Source: Fidelibacterota bacterium
GTDB taxonomy: Bacteria > Marinisomatota > Marinisomatia > Marinisomatales > TCS55
NCBI GenBank assembly: GCA_004124535.1
Contig: SCKQ01000003.1
Span: forward strand, 1 to 64,000
DNA: 64,000 nucleotides
Direction of reading: 5' to 3'
The translations under genes were made by a program, and so were the position numbers. The notes below the pieces were generated by a model that saw only the letters and a program-made list of their open reading frames with translations, was not told where the DNA came from and ran no database searches. Below are positions 43,443 through 53,391 of this stretch, piece by piece; position 1 is the first letter of the stretch; every line of letters begins with the position of its first letter.

Positions 43443-44735
43443 ATGGAAAACACATATTTATCTGGTATTGCAGATTACAAAGATCAGGAAGCCACATTTA
43501 ATGGTTGGGTATATAATACCAGATCCGTTGGAAAAATATGGTTCCTTATTTTGCGGGATGGTACCGGTATGACTCAATGTGTGGTAACCAGGGATAACAC
43601 AACTGATGATATTTTTAACTTGGAAAAAACTCTAACACAGGAATCGTCTGTTTCGGTTACAGGAGTAGTTAAAAAGGAACCTCGTTCAGTCGGTGGACAT
43701 GAAATGCTAGTGAAAAATATTGTAGTGCACCAGGTTGCAGAAAAATACCCCATTACACCCAAGGAACATGGTACGTCATTTCTTATGGACCACAGGCATT
43801 TATGGATTCGTTCGAAAAAACAGCATGCCATATTGAAAATTCGTCACCAGGTGGTCAAAGCTTGTAGGGATTTTTTGGACAATAACGGTTTTATTTTAAT
43901 TGACGCACCAATTTTTACGGCCAACGCTTGTGAAGGCACATCAAATTTGTTTGCTGTTGATTATTTTGAACGATCGGCCTATTTAACCCAGAGCGGACAG
44001 TTGTATTCCGAAGCTACAGCGGCCAGTTTTGGTAAGGTCTATTGTTTTGGTCCAACTTTTAGAGCAGAGAAGTCCAAAACAAGACGACATCTCACTGAAT
44101 TTTGGATGGTTGAACCAGAAATGGCCTATTACAATCTTGATGATAACATGAATTTGGCAGAACAGTTTGTGGAATATATTGTGCAAAGTTGCCTTAAATA
44201 CTGTCAACCAGAATTGAAAACACTGGAAAGAGATATTTCCAAACTAGAGAACGTAAAAGTACCATTTCCACGGATCACTTATGATGAAGCAGCTAAGACA
44301 CTTGAGGATCAGGGGTCAGACTTCACCTATGGGTCAGACTTTGGCGGAACTGATGAGACGATTATATCTGATCAATATGATAAACCAGTGATGGTGCACC
44401 GTTGGCCTGCAGAGGTAAAGGCTTTCTACATGAAACGTGATGCTGAAAATGATAACCTAGCGCTCGGTTTAGATATGCTGGCTCCGGAAGGATATGGTGA
44501 AATTATTGGCGGTGGACAACGAGAAGATGATTTGGCGACTTTGGAGAGCAGGATCAAAGAACATGATTTAGACATGAAAGACTTCGGCTGGTATTTAGAC
44601 GTACGTAAATATGGCTCCGTGCCTCATTCCGGTTTTGGGTTAGGTATTGAACGGACCGTGGCTTGGATCACTGGTATAAAGCATATCCGTGAAACAATTC
44701 CATTTCCCAGAACAATTTACCGTCTTGATCCATGA
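43443..44735 (+). CDS. asnS: Asparaginyl-tRNA synthetase
   Basis: Class II aminoacyl-tRNA synthetase for asparagine. The 430 residues hold the N-terminal OB-fold anticodon-binding domain ([24 protein letters not shown]) and the catalytic core with motif 2 ([25 protein letters not shown]) and motif 3 ([17 protein letters not shown]). The NLFAVDYF segment fits AsnRS more than AspRS. Its presence implies direct Asn-tRNA charging. The stop overlaps the next start by four bases. Confidence 0.95.
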   Translation: MENTYLSGIADYKDQEATFNGWVYNTRSVGKIWFLILRDGTGMTQCVVTRDNTTDDIFNLEKTLTQESSVSVTGVVKKEPRSVGGHEMLVKNIVVHQVAEKYPITPKEHGTSFLMDHRHLWIRSKKQHAILKIRHQVVKACRDFLDNNGFILIDAPIFTANACEGTSNLFAVDYFERSAYLTQSGQLYSEATAASFGKVYCFGPTFRAEKSKTRRHLTEFWMVEPEMAYYNLDDNMNLAEQFVEYIVQSCLKYCQPELKTLERDISKLENVKVPFPRITYDEAAKTLEDQGSDFTYGSDFGGTDETIISDQYDKPVMVHRWPAEVKAFYMKRDAENDNLALGLDMLAPEGYGEIIGGGQREDDLATLESRIKEHDLDMKDFGWYLDVRKYGSVPHSGFGLGIERTVAWITGIKHIRETIPFPRTIYRLDP

Positions 44736-45187
44736 ATTTCAGCCAGACCCGCATTGCAGTTTTTGGTGGTCGGAAAATAAGTGATAACATCTATCAGAAA
44801 GCATACAAACTGGGAGGCTTATTGGCTAAAGAAGGCTATCTGGTCTATTGTGGCGGAGGAAAGGGTGTAATGGAAGCAATTTCTAAAGGTGTTAGTGAGA
44901 GTGGTGGTACTTGTGTGGGCATTTTAAAAGGATTGACGCTGGATGGAATGAATGATTTTATAAAGGTACCAATCGCAACGAACATGGGTATCTCCCGCAA
45001 TGCGCTGTTGGCCTATAACTGTGATGCAGCCGTTGCTATCAGTGGTCAATACGGAACATTGTCCGAGATCGCTTATGCCAAACAGTTGGAAAAGCCTATC
45101 ATCGGACTCCACAGTTGGGCGATCGAAGGACTGGAAAATGTTGAAAGTACAAGTGAAGTTATACAATTTCTTAGAGAGAATACTTAA
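44732..45187 (+). CDS. LOG-like / TIGR00725 Rossmann-fold protein
   Basis: A 151-residue member of the lysine-decarboxylase-like (LOG) fold. IAVFGGRK opens the first strand; [21 protein letters not shown] is the nucleotide-binding loop; [14 protein letters not shown] replaces the PGGxGTxxE signature of true cytokinin-activating LOG enzymes, which suggests a different activity or ligand binding only. Members often bind nucleotides; the function is unknown. It overlaps asnS. Confidence 0.8.
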   Translation: MNFSQTRIAVFGGRKISDNIYQKAYKLGGLLAKEGYLVYCGGGKGVMEAISKGVSESGGTCVGILKGLTLDGMNDFIKVPIATNMGISRNALLAYNCDAAVAISGQYGTLSEIAYAKQLEKPIIGLHSWAIEGLENVESTSEVIQFLRENT

Positions 45188-45208
45188 AGTATAACATGAA
45201 TGATAACT

Positions 45209-45277
45209 GCCACAAAGACTCGAAGACACAAATATTTTTTACGTTACTATTCCTTCGCGCCTTGGTGCCTTCGTGGC
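45209..45277. repeat. Imperfect inverted repeat between the LOG-like and acylphosphatase genes
   Basis: A left arm starting GCCACAAAGACTCGAAGACA at 45209 is nearly the reverse complement of a right arm ending GGTGCCTTCGTGGC at 45277, with about 26 positions in each arm and a spacer of some 16 bases. Both arms show a short-period pattern of AAG alternating with CxC. Such CACAAAGACACGAAG-type inverted repeats are scattered between genes in many environmental bacteria. It can form a long RNA hairpin. Confidence 0.75.
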
Positions 45278-45286
45278 GAAAATAAA

Positions 45287-45559
45287 ATGAAAGCCTTCAA
45301 AGCAACTGTGACTGGTAAAGTTCAAGGAGTATGGTTTCGTGATTCCACCTGCAAAATAGCCAATAAGCTAAATGTAGCGGGCTGGGTAAAGAATATGCCC
45401 GACGGAACGGTGTACCTGGAAGCGGAAGGTGAGGAAAATGATCTGGATGCCCTGATAAAATGGATCCATGTTGGTTCACCCCATTCTCATGTGGATAGAG
45501 TAGATTTGCAATGGAGTGAACCTACCAATACCCATTCAACCTTTGAGGTTATATTTTAA
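45287..45559 (+). CDS. Acylphosphatase
   Basis: A 90-residue enzyme that hydrolyses carboxyl-phosphate bonds. The two signature segments are present: GKVQGVWFR with the phosphate-binding R18, and GWVKNMPDGTVYLEAEG with N36. ATG 45287 is chosen because the frame upstream of it (from 45200) runs through the inverted repeat and does not look coding. The short spacer carries no clear Shine-Dalgarno sequence. Its stop overlaps nadE. Confidence 0.93.
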   Translation: MKAFKATVTGKVQGVWFRDSTCKIANKLNVAGWVKNMPDGTVYLEAEGEENDLDALIKWIHVGSPHSHVDRVDLQWSEPTNTHSTFEVIF

Positions 45560-47175
45560 TGAAGATTGCCCTCTGTCAGATAAATCCCACTGTCGGTGCT
45601 TTTGAAGATAATAAAAAACTTATCCTAAGTAATTATCGTGAGGCCGTTGAACATGGATCTGAATTGGTGATCTTCCCAGAAATGGTAATTACCGGATATC
45701 CAACTGCTGATCTATTGTATGAAGATGGTTTTGTGCGGGGAAATATGGCTATTCTAGCTGAAATTGCTTCCCAAGCGACTATACCCCTAGTGGTGGGCTA
45801 TGTTCATGGCGAGAATGGTCATTTATACAATTCTGCCGCTCTATGTGGAGACGGCCAGAAGCTTTTTAGGTATGATAAAATTTTATTACCCACATATGAT
45901 GTCTTTGATGAAGACCGTTATTTTAGTGCTGGATCTGAATTAGGAGTATGCAAGGCAGATATTGGTAGGCAAGAGGTCAATTTAGGAATGCAGATCTGTG
46001 AGGACCTTTGGGATGAGGATTATGACCGCAAGGTCACAGCAGAACTCCAGCAAGCAGGGGCAGCATTTGTAGTGAATATTTCTGCTTCTCCATATCATGA
46101 ATTGCGGCTGAAAGAAAGGCTGGGGCTTGTCCAAAATAAAGTGCAAGCAACCGGAATACCCTTCTTTTACTGCAACCTCATCGGCGCTCAGGATGAACTT
46201 ATTTTTGATGGGCAGTCTTTGGCGGTAAATAGTACGGGAGAATTAATAGGTTTAGGCGCTATTTTTTCTGAGGAGATAGTTTATATTGATACGGATACAG
46301 ACAGAAGAATTTCATTACCTGCAGATAATAGAGAAGGAGAATTGTATGCTGGTTTGGTGCTCGGCGTACGTGATTATTTAAAGAAAACGGGGCACAAGGA
46401 AGCTGTAATTGGTTTAAGTGGTGGAATTGATTCGTCGTTGGTGGCCTGTATTGCTGTAGATGCACTGGGAGCGGAACATGTGCATGGTGTTTCCATGCCG
46501 TCCCGGTTCTCAAGCGATCATAGCAAAGATGATGCGCAACAACTGGCAGAGAACCTGGGTCTTGACTTTCGATCGATCACAATTGAAGGAATTGTTTCGG
46601 AGTATGAGGATACACTTGGTATTCATTTTGATGGTGCAGAACGCAATGTAGCAGAAGAGAATGTTCAAGCGCGTACGAGAGGTAATTTGCTCATGGCATT
46701 AAGTAATAAGTTTAACTGGCTTGTGTTATCCACGGGAAATAAAACAGAAATGGCCCTGGGTTATTGTACGTTGTATGGTGATATGAGTGGCGGACTTGCG
46801 GCCATTTCGGATTTATCAAAAAACGATGTTTATGCACTGGCCCATTGGGTAAATAATATTGCTGGTCAGGATAGAATTCCAGCGAATTGTATCGAAAAGC
46901 CACCTTCAGCTGAACTGGCACCAGAACAGGTGGATCCTTTTGATTATGATATTGTCAGCCCACTAGTGGACCGTATCATTGAAAATCGTGAATCACCAGC
47001 ATCATTAATCAAAGATGGAGTAGATCCTGATCTTGTCCATGATATTTATCGCAGGATCACAATTAATGAATACAAGCGTCGTCAGGCGGCGCCGGGCCTG
47101 CGGGTGAGTTCGAAGGCTTTTGGACTCGGTCGCAGAATTCCAATAGTAAACCATTTTATGGGGAGGCGAAGTTGA
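45559..47175 (+). CDS. nadE: Glutamine-dependent NAD(+) synthetase
   Basis: Last step of NAD synthesis: nicotinic acid adenine dinucleotide plus ATP plus glutamine gives NAD. The 538 residues combine an N-terminal nitrilase-type glutaminase with the triad E41, K107 and C147, and a C-terminal ATP-pyrophosphatase with SGGIDSS (287-293). The motif LSTGNKTEMALGYCTLYGDMSGG is typical. ATG 45559 overlaps the acylphosphatase stop. The 3' end overlaps a small secreted protein gene. Confidence 0.96.
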   Translation: MKIALCQINPTVGAFEDNKKLILSNYREAVEHGSELVIFPEMVITGYPTADLLYEDGFVRGNMAILAEIASQATIPLVVGYVHGENGHLYNSAALCGDGQKLFRYDKILLPTYDVFDEDRYFSAGSELGVCKADIGRQEVNLGMQICEDLWDEDYDRKVTAELQQAGAAFVVNISASPYHELRLKERLGLVQNKVQATGIPFFYCNLIGAQDELIFDGQSLAVNSTGELIGLGAIFSEEIVYIDTDTDRRISLPADNREGELYAGLVLGVRDYLKKTGHKEAVIGLSGGIDSSLVACIAVDALGAEHVHGVSMPSRFSSDHSKDDAQQLAENLGLDFRSITIEGIVSEYEDTLGIHFDGAERNVAEENVQARTRGNLLMALSNKFNWLVLSTGNKTEMALGYCTLYGDMSGGLAAISDLSKNDVYALAHWVNNIAGQDRIPANCIEKPPSAELAPEQVDPFDYDIVSPLVDRIIENRESPASLIKDGVDPDLVHDIYRRITINEYKRRQAAPGLRVSSKAFGLGRRIPIVNHFMGRRS

Positions 47176-47615
47176 AATCATACCAAACACCTATTTTTTG
47201 CATATGGATCATTTTTGTGAGTATCATATCAGGACAATCAGAAGCACCGGCTGATTACTGGACGAAGCTCAGTCAGGGGGAAAAAGTTGCCTTTGTAAAT
47301 GGTGCGTATGGAGGCGTGGCCCGAATGAAACTGCACCATGAAAAGGAAGTGCAAAAACAGTATATGAGTAATCCGTACTGGGTTCAACCATATTACATTA
47401 ATCGGTTCTATGATATCGTGGATGAACATATATCTCAGGGAGTTACCTATGACCTGAATATTGTCGCCGGTCACATCGATGCGTTATACGCCAACTATGA
47501 TAACAGAAACATACCGCTTATAGAAGCTATTCGAATTGTTTCTGTTGCGCAGGATGGAGAGCCCCAAAAAGCGGATCTAATTTTGCTTCGGGCGCAGAAA
47601 AAATACACGCCCTGA
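47172..47615 (+). CDS. Small secreted protein, unknown function
   Basis: A 147-residue protein starting at TTG 47172 (overlapping the nadE stop), with a signal peptide to about residue 22 (ending SGQ). The mature part is helical with many aromatics (YWTKLSQGEKVAFVNGAYGGVARMK, YYINRFYDIVDEH); the helix-YDLNIVAGHIDALYAN segment ends with a Tyr/Asp-rich strand. I do not recognise a family; a periplasmic location is likely. Its stop lies directly against the stop of the minus-strand mscS gene. Confidence 0.65.
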   Translation: MKSYQTPIFCIWIIFVSIISGQSEAPADYWTKLSQGEKVAFVNGAYGGVARMKLHHEKEVQKQYMSNPYWVQPYYINRFYDIVDEHISQGVTYDLNIVAGHIDALYANYDNRNIPLIEAIRIVSVAQDGEPQKADLILLRAQKKYTP

Positions 47616-48122
47616 TTAATTCAGGATACTAATCTCTTTCGTAAACAGGGTAGATTTTTGTATAAGGACTTTTTTCCCATCGGCTTCGATAGTCGTATAG
47701 CGCAAATCAATATCGATTACTTTTCCCTCGTGCCCAGCTACACCAATAATATCATGAACTTCAAACGGTCCATGCAGCAGGAGCATAGAACCGGCAATTA
47801 AGTTTGATACCACATCCTTCATAGCAAAACCCAGTGCAAAACCAGTGATCCCCAGCCCGGCGACCAATGCTGATACATTGATACCGATTGTTCCTAGCAC
47901 TGTAATGAGGCCAAAAATTATCAACCCTATTTTTGTTGTCCGGCCAATGAGTTTTAGTAATTCCGGGTTCAACCCACGTTTGTTGGCCAATCGTGTTATT
48001 AAGAATTGGGTAAAGATTCCACTGACCCAGAACAGGATAAATATTGCTACACTCGCCATTACGGCAGGAAAGATTTCCAAAATGTTCCGGTATGTTGTAG
48101 CGACTAAGGTACTCCAGTCCAT
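47616..48122 (-). CDS. Compact MscS-family mechanosensitive channel protein
   Basis: A 168-residue inner-membrane protein. It has hydrophobic segments at about 17-37 and 62-82, then the pore helix GLGITGFALGFAMKDVVSNLIAGSMLLLHGPFEVHD (about 89-123), which is the MscS TM3 and beta-domain signature, followed by the beta domain to KVLIQKSTLFTKEI. The C-terminal alpha/beta cage of E. coli MscS (286 residues) is missing, so this is a minimal form. It ends at the very base after the plus-strand stop (47615). Confidence 0.85.
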   Translation of the reverse strand: MDWSTLVATTYRNILEIFPAVMASVAIFILFWVSGIFTQFLITRLANKRGLNPELLKLIGRTTKIGLIIFGLITVLGTIGINVSALVAGLGITGFALGFAMKDVVSNLIAGSMLLLHGPFEVHDIIGVAGHEGKVIDIDLRYTTIEADGKKVLIQKSTLFTKEISILN

Positions 48123-48238
48123 GGATCAACTTACGAGTAAACAAAAAATGAACCCAATAATTATTGGCTGGTTTTCTTTTGGAAAGAATGACCGACTTTC
48201 CATAGTCAATACCTGAGGAGCGGCTTAATTTCCATTCT

Positions 48239-50044
48239 ATGATTTGGGAAGAGATACGAATACGAAATTTTTGCATTATTGCCCATATTGATCATGGCAA
48301 ATCAACTTTAGCCGATCGTTTGTTGGAAGACACCAAAACGGTAGCCAAAAAGGATATGCAGGATCAAGTGCTGGATAGCATGGACCTTGAACGTGAACGA
48401 GGTATCACGATTAAGAGCCATCCCATCCAAATTCATTATCAGCACAATGATGGTAAATCTTATATTCTGAATCTCATAGATACGCCCGGTCATGTCGACT
48501 TTTCTTACGAAGTATCCCGTTCATTGGCTGCCTGCGAAGGTGCATTATTACTGGTGGATGCGGCCCAAGGTGTTGAGGCACAAACCGTTAGTAATACGTA
48601 CCTAGCCATTGAAAGTAATTTGAACATAGTACCGATCATCAATAAAGTTGATTTACCCAGCGCGCAGATAGAAAAAGTCACCCAGCAACTTATTGAATTG
48701 ATCGGCTGTGATGAAAATGAAATCATATTAGCCAGTGCAAAAGACGGCATTGGCATACAGGATATTTTTAATGCAATTATTAATAGAATACCTGCTCCAC
48801 AGCAAAATTCTAATGTCCCTACTCGGGCACTGATCTTTGATTCCACCTACAATAATTACCGTGGTGCAATACCGTACGTTCGTGTGGTGGACGGTGTACT
48901 GAAACCGGGGTCAAAGGCGAGGTTTTTTGGTCACAACCATGAATACGAGATCACAGAAGTGGGACATTTTGTGCTGAAAATGATAAAAGCAAAAGAGCTG
49001 CGCTCAGGGGATGTGGGCTATGTTATTGCCAATATCCGGGATGTAGCACACATATTACCTGGCGATACGTTAACCACAAAGCCAAACCAGGCCGAAGAAC
49101 CGCTCCCGGGTTTCAAGCATATAAAGCCAATGGTTTTTTCAGGCTTATACCCATCCGATAGTGATGATTATAACCAGCTACGCAAAGCATTGGAAAAACT
49201 GAAGCTAAATGATGCTTCACTAATTTATGAACCTGAGACCAGTGAAGCATTGGGGTTTGGTTTCCGCTGCGGCTTTCTTGGACTATTACATATGGAAATT
49301 ATTCAGGAACGTTTGGAAAGAGAGTTCGAGGTTAACTTAGTTACAACAACACCGAATGCACGATACCTTGTGGTGCAAAAAAATGGCCAAGAAGTGGAGG
49401 TTGACACACCGGCCAAGATGCCTCTAAGTTCCGAAATTCAGGACATCCAAGAACCATATATAGCATCGGAGATCATTACGCCGGTTGAATATATTGGTAA
49501 TATCATGAAACTATGCCAAAGTAAACGGGGTATCTATAAAAACACCGATTACTTGACCAAAGATAAGGCTCAGTTACATTATGATCTGCCTATGGCTGAA
49601 ATAATATTTGATTTCTATGACAAATTAAAATCAGCTACCCGAGGTTATGCGTCTTTTGATTATACGCTGGCTGACTACCGACAAGGAGATTTAAAAAAAC
49701 TGGATATATCACTGAATGGTGAGCCGGTGGATGCTTTATCAATCATCACTCATGCCAGCGATGCATATGATCGGGGAATAGCGCTTTGCAGTAAATTAAA
49801 GGAATTAATACCGAGGCAACTTTTTGATGTTCCTATTCAGGCCTCATTGGGAACAAAAGTAATTGCCCGTTCAACAGTAAAAGCATTAAAAAAGAATGTA
49901 ACAGCAAAATGTTATGGTGGGGACATTACCCGAAAGCGGAAACTCTGGAAAAAACAGAAGCAGGGGAAAAAACGCATGAAATCTATTGGGAAGATTGAGA
50001 TTCCGCAGGAAGCGCTCCTGGCCGTGTTGCAGATAGATAAATGA
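48239..50044 (+). CDS. lepA: Elongation factor 4 (LepA)
   Basis: Ribosomal GTPase active in translation initiation and back-translocation. The 601 residues have G1 AHIDHGKST (15-23), DTPGHVDFSYEV, NKVDLP, domain II, EF-G-like III/V, and the LepA-specific C-terminal domain ending in GKKRMKSIGKIEIPQEALLAVL. All motifs are intact and the length is normal. ATG 48239 gives the standard start. Confidence 0.97.
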   Translation: MIWEEIRIRNFCIIAHIDHGKSTLADRLLEDTKTVAKKDMQDQVLDSMDLERERGITIKSHPIQIHYQHNDGKSYILNLIDTPGHVDFSYEVSRSLAACEGALLLVDAAQGVEAQTVSNTYLAIESNLNIVPIINKVDLPSAQIEKVTQQLIELIGCDENEIILASAKDGIGIQDIFNAIINRIPAPQQNSNVPTRALIFDSTYNNYRGAIPYVRVVDGVLKPGSKARFFGHNHEYEITEVGHFVLKMIKAKELRSGDVGYVIANIRDVAHILPGDTLTTKPNQAEEPLPGFKHIKPMVFSGLYPSDSDDYNQLRKALEKLKLNDASLIYEPETSEALGFGFRCGFLGLLHMEIIQERLEREFEVNLVTTTPNARYLVVQKNGQEVEVDTPAKMPLSSEIQDIQEPYIASEIITPVEYIGNIMKLCQSKRGIYKNTDYLTKDKAQLHYDLPMAEIIFDFYDKLKSATRGYASFDYTLADYRQGDLKKLDISLNGEPVDALSIITHASDAYDRGIALCSKLKELIPRQLFDVPIQASLGTKVIARSTVKALKKNVTAKCYGGDITRKRKLWKKQKQGKKRMKSIGKIEIPQEALLAVLQIDK

Positions 50045-50059
50045 TTTATATCTTAATCG

Positions 50060-50779
50060 ATGAATAATCCCAGTTATTGGTCTACAACGAACTCACCCCT
50101 TTATAGTTTTATTTTCACGATTCCGCTATTTGTTATCTATGAGATTGGTGTATTTACCATTTCTGTAAATGATATTGTAATACTCCGGAATGGTGCAGAC
50201 GTACTCATGCGTCAAGTTTTGGGTGTGTTTGGCATTTATGGTGTGTACGGGTTCAGCGCGTCGTTTATGATTGGTTTTATGGTGGCCTTCTTGCGCCAGA
50301 AGAAAGCGCTTAAATCCACTGCTATCCATGGAGAATATTTAATCTGGATGTTTCTGGAAAGTATTTGTTGGGGGTTTGCATTGTACATCCTAATGATATC
50401 CACAACACCGTTGCTAATTGCCAATGCGACTGGTACAATGCTGCAGCAAGTGGTGCTCTCAATTGGGGCCGGGATCTATGAGGAATTTGTGTTCCGTGTT
50501 ATCCTTATCGCTGGATTTGGATCTATACTTGGGTTCATTTTTCAGTGGAAAAAAATTGCCAAAACAGCAAGTGGTATAGTCTTTGCCGCCGCACTGTTCT
50601 CTCTTTTCCATTTTATGGGTGATTACGGTGAAGATCCAAATTTCCCAATATTCATGATGCGTTTTACCGCCGGCGTATTTCTGGGGATCATCTATGTTTT
50701 TCGCGGCTTTGGACCAGCAGCATACGCCCATACAGTCTATGATTTAATTGTGCTTACGCTGGTTACAACACAATTATGA
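50060..50779 (+). CDS. CPBP-family intramembrane metalloprotease-like protein
   Basis: A 239-residue protein with about seven hydrophobic segments. The Rce1/CaaX-protease-and-bacteriocin-processing motif EEFVFR is seen (about 148-153), followed by AALFSLFHFMGD, the second metal-binding helix with a histidine. This family cleaves within membranes or works as a membrane scaffold; the substrate is unknown. It starts 16 bases after lepA. Confidence 0.82.
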   Translation: MNNPSYWSTTNSPLYSFIFTIPLFVIYEIGVFTISVNDIVILRNGADVLMRQVLGVFGIYGVYGFSASFMIGFMVAFLRQKKALKSTAIHGEYLIWMFLESICWGFALYILMISTTPLLIANATGTMLQQVVLSIGAGIYEEFVFRVILIAGFGSILGFIFQWKKIAKTASGIVFAAALFSLFHFMGDYGEDPNFPIFMMRFTAGVFLGIIYVFRGFGPAAYAHTVYDLIVLTLVTTQL

Positions 50780-50838
50780 TAGATCGATAGTAATTACATT
50801 AGATTTGGTAACGGTATAATTATTAATTTTTAACCTGT

Positions 50839-51672
50839 ATGCGAAAATATCTCTTCATAGTTATACTATTTTATCAAAATGTTCTTGCCACTTCTCCTAT
50901 ATCAAAATTGGATGTCCACATTTATCCGGAATACTATTACAGTGGTGTGATGGTGGAATTGAATGGGAAAGTGGAAGAATCCGCGCTACCGTTAGCACTT
51001 GAAATGGTTGTACCTGCAACAACGGATTCAGTATTTTTCGTTTCAGGAATCGCAAATGATGAATCCGAAGTATTACCTGTAAAAATAGATAATAAAGAAT
51101 CGAATAGTTGGGTACGGTTGAATCTTGATAAGCCATCATTTCGAATCTTTGTTTTTTATGTGCCATTTGATACATCCACTACACGGAAATTCAATTATAC
51201 AGTGCAGACCACGGTATCCTTGGATGAATTCCATTTTTTTATTCAAGAACCGCTGGTTGCGAAAGATTTTACCCTAGCACAGGAATCAACTGCCAATAAG
51301 GATCAGCATGGCATAACATTTCATCAAATTCACGTTGCCGAGTTGCCGGCAATGTCAGCAAAATCAATATTTATATCATACACTAATCACACCAGACAGA
51401 CGACGATGGTATTACTACAGCAACTACTGAGCGAGCGTTCTCAGGGCAACTCAGAAGTAGCGCAAAGTAAGCAGGTGGTACCGCAACGTCATAGACTACC
51501 ATTATGGGAACCATTGGCAGTTTTAGGTATTTTGGCAATTCTTGTGGGAATTGTTTTTTATAATCAAAAAGACTATGGCGGTGTTTCCAATGGGGAAAAA
51601 TATTGTCCCGGATGTGGTAAAAAAATAAGTATTATCGATAAATATTGCGCAAACTGTGGAGGAAAATTATAA
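50839..51672 (+). CDS. Secreted/membrane protein with C-terminal zinc ribbon
   Basis: A 277-residue protein: signal peptide (about 1-17), beta-rich extracytoplasmic region (about 20-200, SISKLDVHIYPEYYYSG-like), a transmembrane helix (about 224-240), then a zinc ribbon CPGCGKKISIIDKYCANCG at the very end (four cysteines). The topology puts the ribbon in the cytoplasm. I do not recognise the beta domain. The stop (51670-51672) overlaps the lgt start. Confidence 0.75.
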   Translation: MRKYLFIVILFYQNVLATSPISKLDVHIYPEYYYSGVMVELNGKVEESALPLALEMVVPATTDSVFFVSGIANDESEVLPVKIDNKESNSWVRLNLDKPSFRIFVFYVPFDTSTTRKFNYTVQTTVSLDEFHFFIQEPLVAKDFTLAQESTANKDQHGITFHQIHVAELPAMSAKSIFISYTNHTRQTTMVLLQQLLSERSQGNSEVAQSKQVVPQRHRLPLWEPLAVLGILAILVGIVFYNQKDYGGVSNGEKYCPGCGKKISIIDKYCANCGGKL

Positions 51673-52538
51673 TGTGGCCCGTAATCTATGATTTTGGAAT
51701 AATTAGCTTTCTGGGCTTTGAATTTCATCTGGCCATTTATTCGTATGGTTTCATGCTGGTTGTGGCTTTTTATACTTGCTATGCATTACTGCTAAAGGAA
51801 ATGCGCCGCTTGGGTTATGGGGATAAACTTGCCTCTGATATACTAACTGCGGCGGCGATTGGCGGAATCGTTGGATCAAAGATCTATTATCTAATGGAAA
51901 ATTTTGACCGTGTAGTTGTTGACCCCATAGGGATGATATTCAGCGGTGCGGGACTTGTTTTCCTTGGAGGTTTAATGGGCGGAACTATGGGAGTGACTAT
52001 TGCACTAAAAAAGAATGATTTACCATGGTTAACCTTCGCTGATATTGTTGCCCCGTTACTGATATTAGGCTATGGTATTGGTCGAGTTGGTTGTTTTTTG
52101 GTCGGGGATGATTATGGTCTGCCTACGAAATCCTTTATTGGTATGACTTTCGAAAACGGTGCGCCGCCAACAACGTACGAATCATTCACTTACAATTATC
52201 CTTTGGTAGACCTATCTGGTTGGGATCCAGGTGATGTAATTACTGTATTTCCAACACAAATCATGGAAACGATCATTGGTTTAGGGATATTTTATTTTCT
52301 CTGGAATAAACGGGAAACCGTCATGGTCAAAGGCAGTTTGTTTTTTACGTATCTTATTTTTACTGGGATAGAACGGTTTTGCATCGAGTTCATCCGCATT
52401 AATCCAAAGTATATTTGGATAGTTCAGCCTGTTTTTGGACTTTCTGGCGCACAGCTAATATCAATCATAATGATGGGTGTGGGTACCTACTTTATAGTAA
52501 AACCGCCACAAGTATCTGAAACAAAACCAGTCAATTGA
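51672..52538 (+). CDS. lgt: Prolipoprotein diacylglyceryl transferase
   Basis: First enzyme of lipoprotein maturation: moves diacylglycerol from phosphatidylglycerol to the lipobox cysteine. With ATG 51672 it has 288 residues and about seven hydrophobic segments. The Lgt signature is seen as GYGIGRVGCFLVGDDYG (a GRxGCF...GDxYG variant of GRxGNFxN), with the N-terminal SYGFML segment and the GAGLVFLGGLMGG motif. An earlier start at 51645 would add nine residues from inside the previous gene. This enzyme serves the several lipoproteins of this window. Confidence 0.93.
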   Translation: MWPVIYDFGIISFLGFEFHLAIYSYGFMLVVAFYTCYALLLKEMRRLGYGDKLASDILTAAAIGGIVGSKIYYLMENFDRVVVDPIGMIFSGAGLVFLGGLMGGTMGVTIALKKNDLPWLTFADIVAPLLILGYGIGRVGCFLVGDDYGLPTKSFIGMTFENGAPPTTYESFTYNYPLVDLSGWDPGDVITVFPTQIMETIIGLGIFYFLWNKRETVMVKGSLFFTYLIFTGIERFCIEFIRINPKYIWIVQPVFGLSGAQLISIIMMGVGTYFIVKPPQVSETKPVN

Positions 52539-52551
52539 TCGTATTGGCCCT

Positions 52552-53391
52552 ATGATTAGGGCTATTGTCTTTTTTTACCTGGTCAGTTGTCTATCTGCCC
52601 AGTCAGTGCAGGTTTATCAATTTCCCAAAAGATTTCAGGCTCAGGAATTCTCTCCAGATATGATTACTGCAGGGCTGGGGGAATGGGTTTTTTATCTCGA
52701 TAGTAAGTCCCGTCGTCTTGCCTCCCGTTCACCTGCAGGAGATATCCTATTTGCAGGCGGGTTTGGGAATGATTTTGATGCATTTTTTGACCCCGTCGGG
52801 CTTACCATTTCCAACCTAGATCTGTTAGTCTGTGATCGCAGTGAAAAGAGGATCCTGCGCTTTGATTATAAACTAAACTACACCGGCAATATCAGCCTGG
52901 ATCCATACCAGGATGGATCTGAAGTTTATATCGATAAAATTTCCACAGATCCCTGGGGTTATTTTTATGTCTATTCTGCAGATGACCATTTAATCCGGCG
53001 GGGAAATGATTTCGGGATTGATCGGTTACCATTTCTGGATTTAAAACAGCAAACCATCGATGAGATCTGTCTGGAGTCAATGGTAATCGTACCTAATGGT
53101 GATATAGGTCTATTATTCCCATGTATGGGGGAAGTGGTAATATTTAATCGCCTGGGTCGGATAAAATTCAAACTGATGGTGGCTATTCCAACACCTTCAA
53201 AGTTGCAGTATGTTGAAAATAAATGGATAGTTGTCAACGCTGACGGGCAAGGCCAGATCCTCGATCATGTAGAAACAAGCGAATTTTCAATACCAATTCG
53301 TGCCGATGAACAACTACTGGACTGTACTGTGAATAATCGAGACATGATATGTTTAACCAACCAAAGGATGCTGGTACTTCAATTTGATTAG
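52552..53391 (+). CDS. Secreted beta-propeller-like protein, unknown function
   Basis: A 279-residue protein with a signal peptide (about 1-16, SCLSAQ). The mature region alternates Asp/Gly turns with hydrophobic strands (DPVGLTISNLDLLVCDRSEKRILRFDY and FYVYSADDHLIRRG), as in NHL-type six-bladed propellers. The stop overlaps the start of the 1092-residue barrel gene by eight bases. Function unknown; coupling suggests a shared envelope role. Confidence 0.7.
   Translation: MIRAIVFFYLVSCLSAQSVQVYQFPKRFQAQEFSPDMITAGLGEWVFYLDSKSRRLASRSPAGDILFAGGFGNDFDAFFDPVGLTISNLDLLVCDRSEKRILRFDYKLNYTGNISLDPYQDGSEVYIDKISTDPWGYFYVYSADDHLIRRGNDFGIDRLPFLDLKQQTIDEICLESMVIVPNGDIGLLFPCMGEVVIFNRLGRIKFKLMVAIPTPSKLQYVENKWIVVNADGQGQILDHVETSEFSIPIRADEQLLDCTVNNRDMICLTNQRMLVLQFD

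Noticed and set aside
47761..48276. Minus-strand and plus-strand frames overlapping mscS
   Set aside because: The mscS frame carries the TM3/beta-domain signature; the other frames do not resemble proteins and overlap the lepA start.
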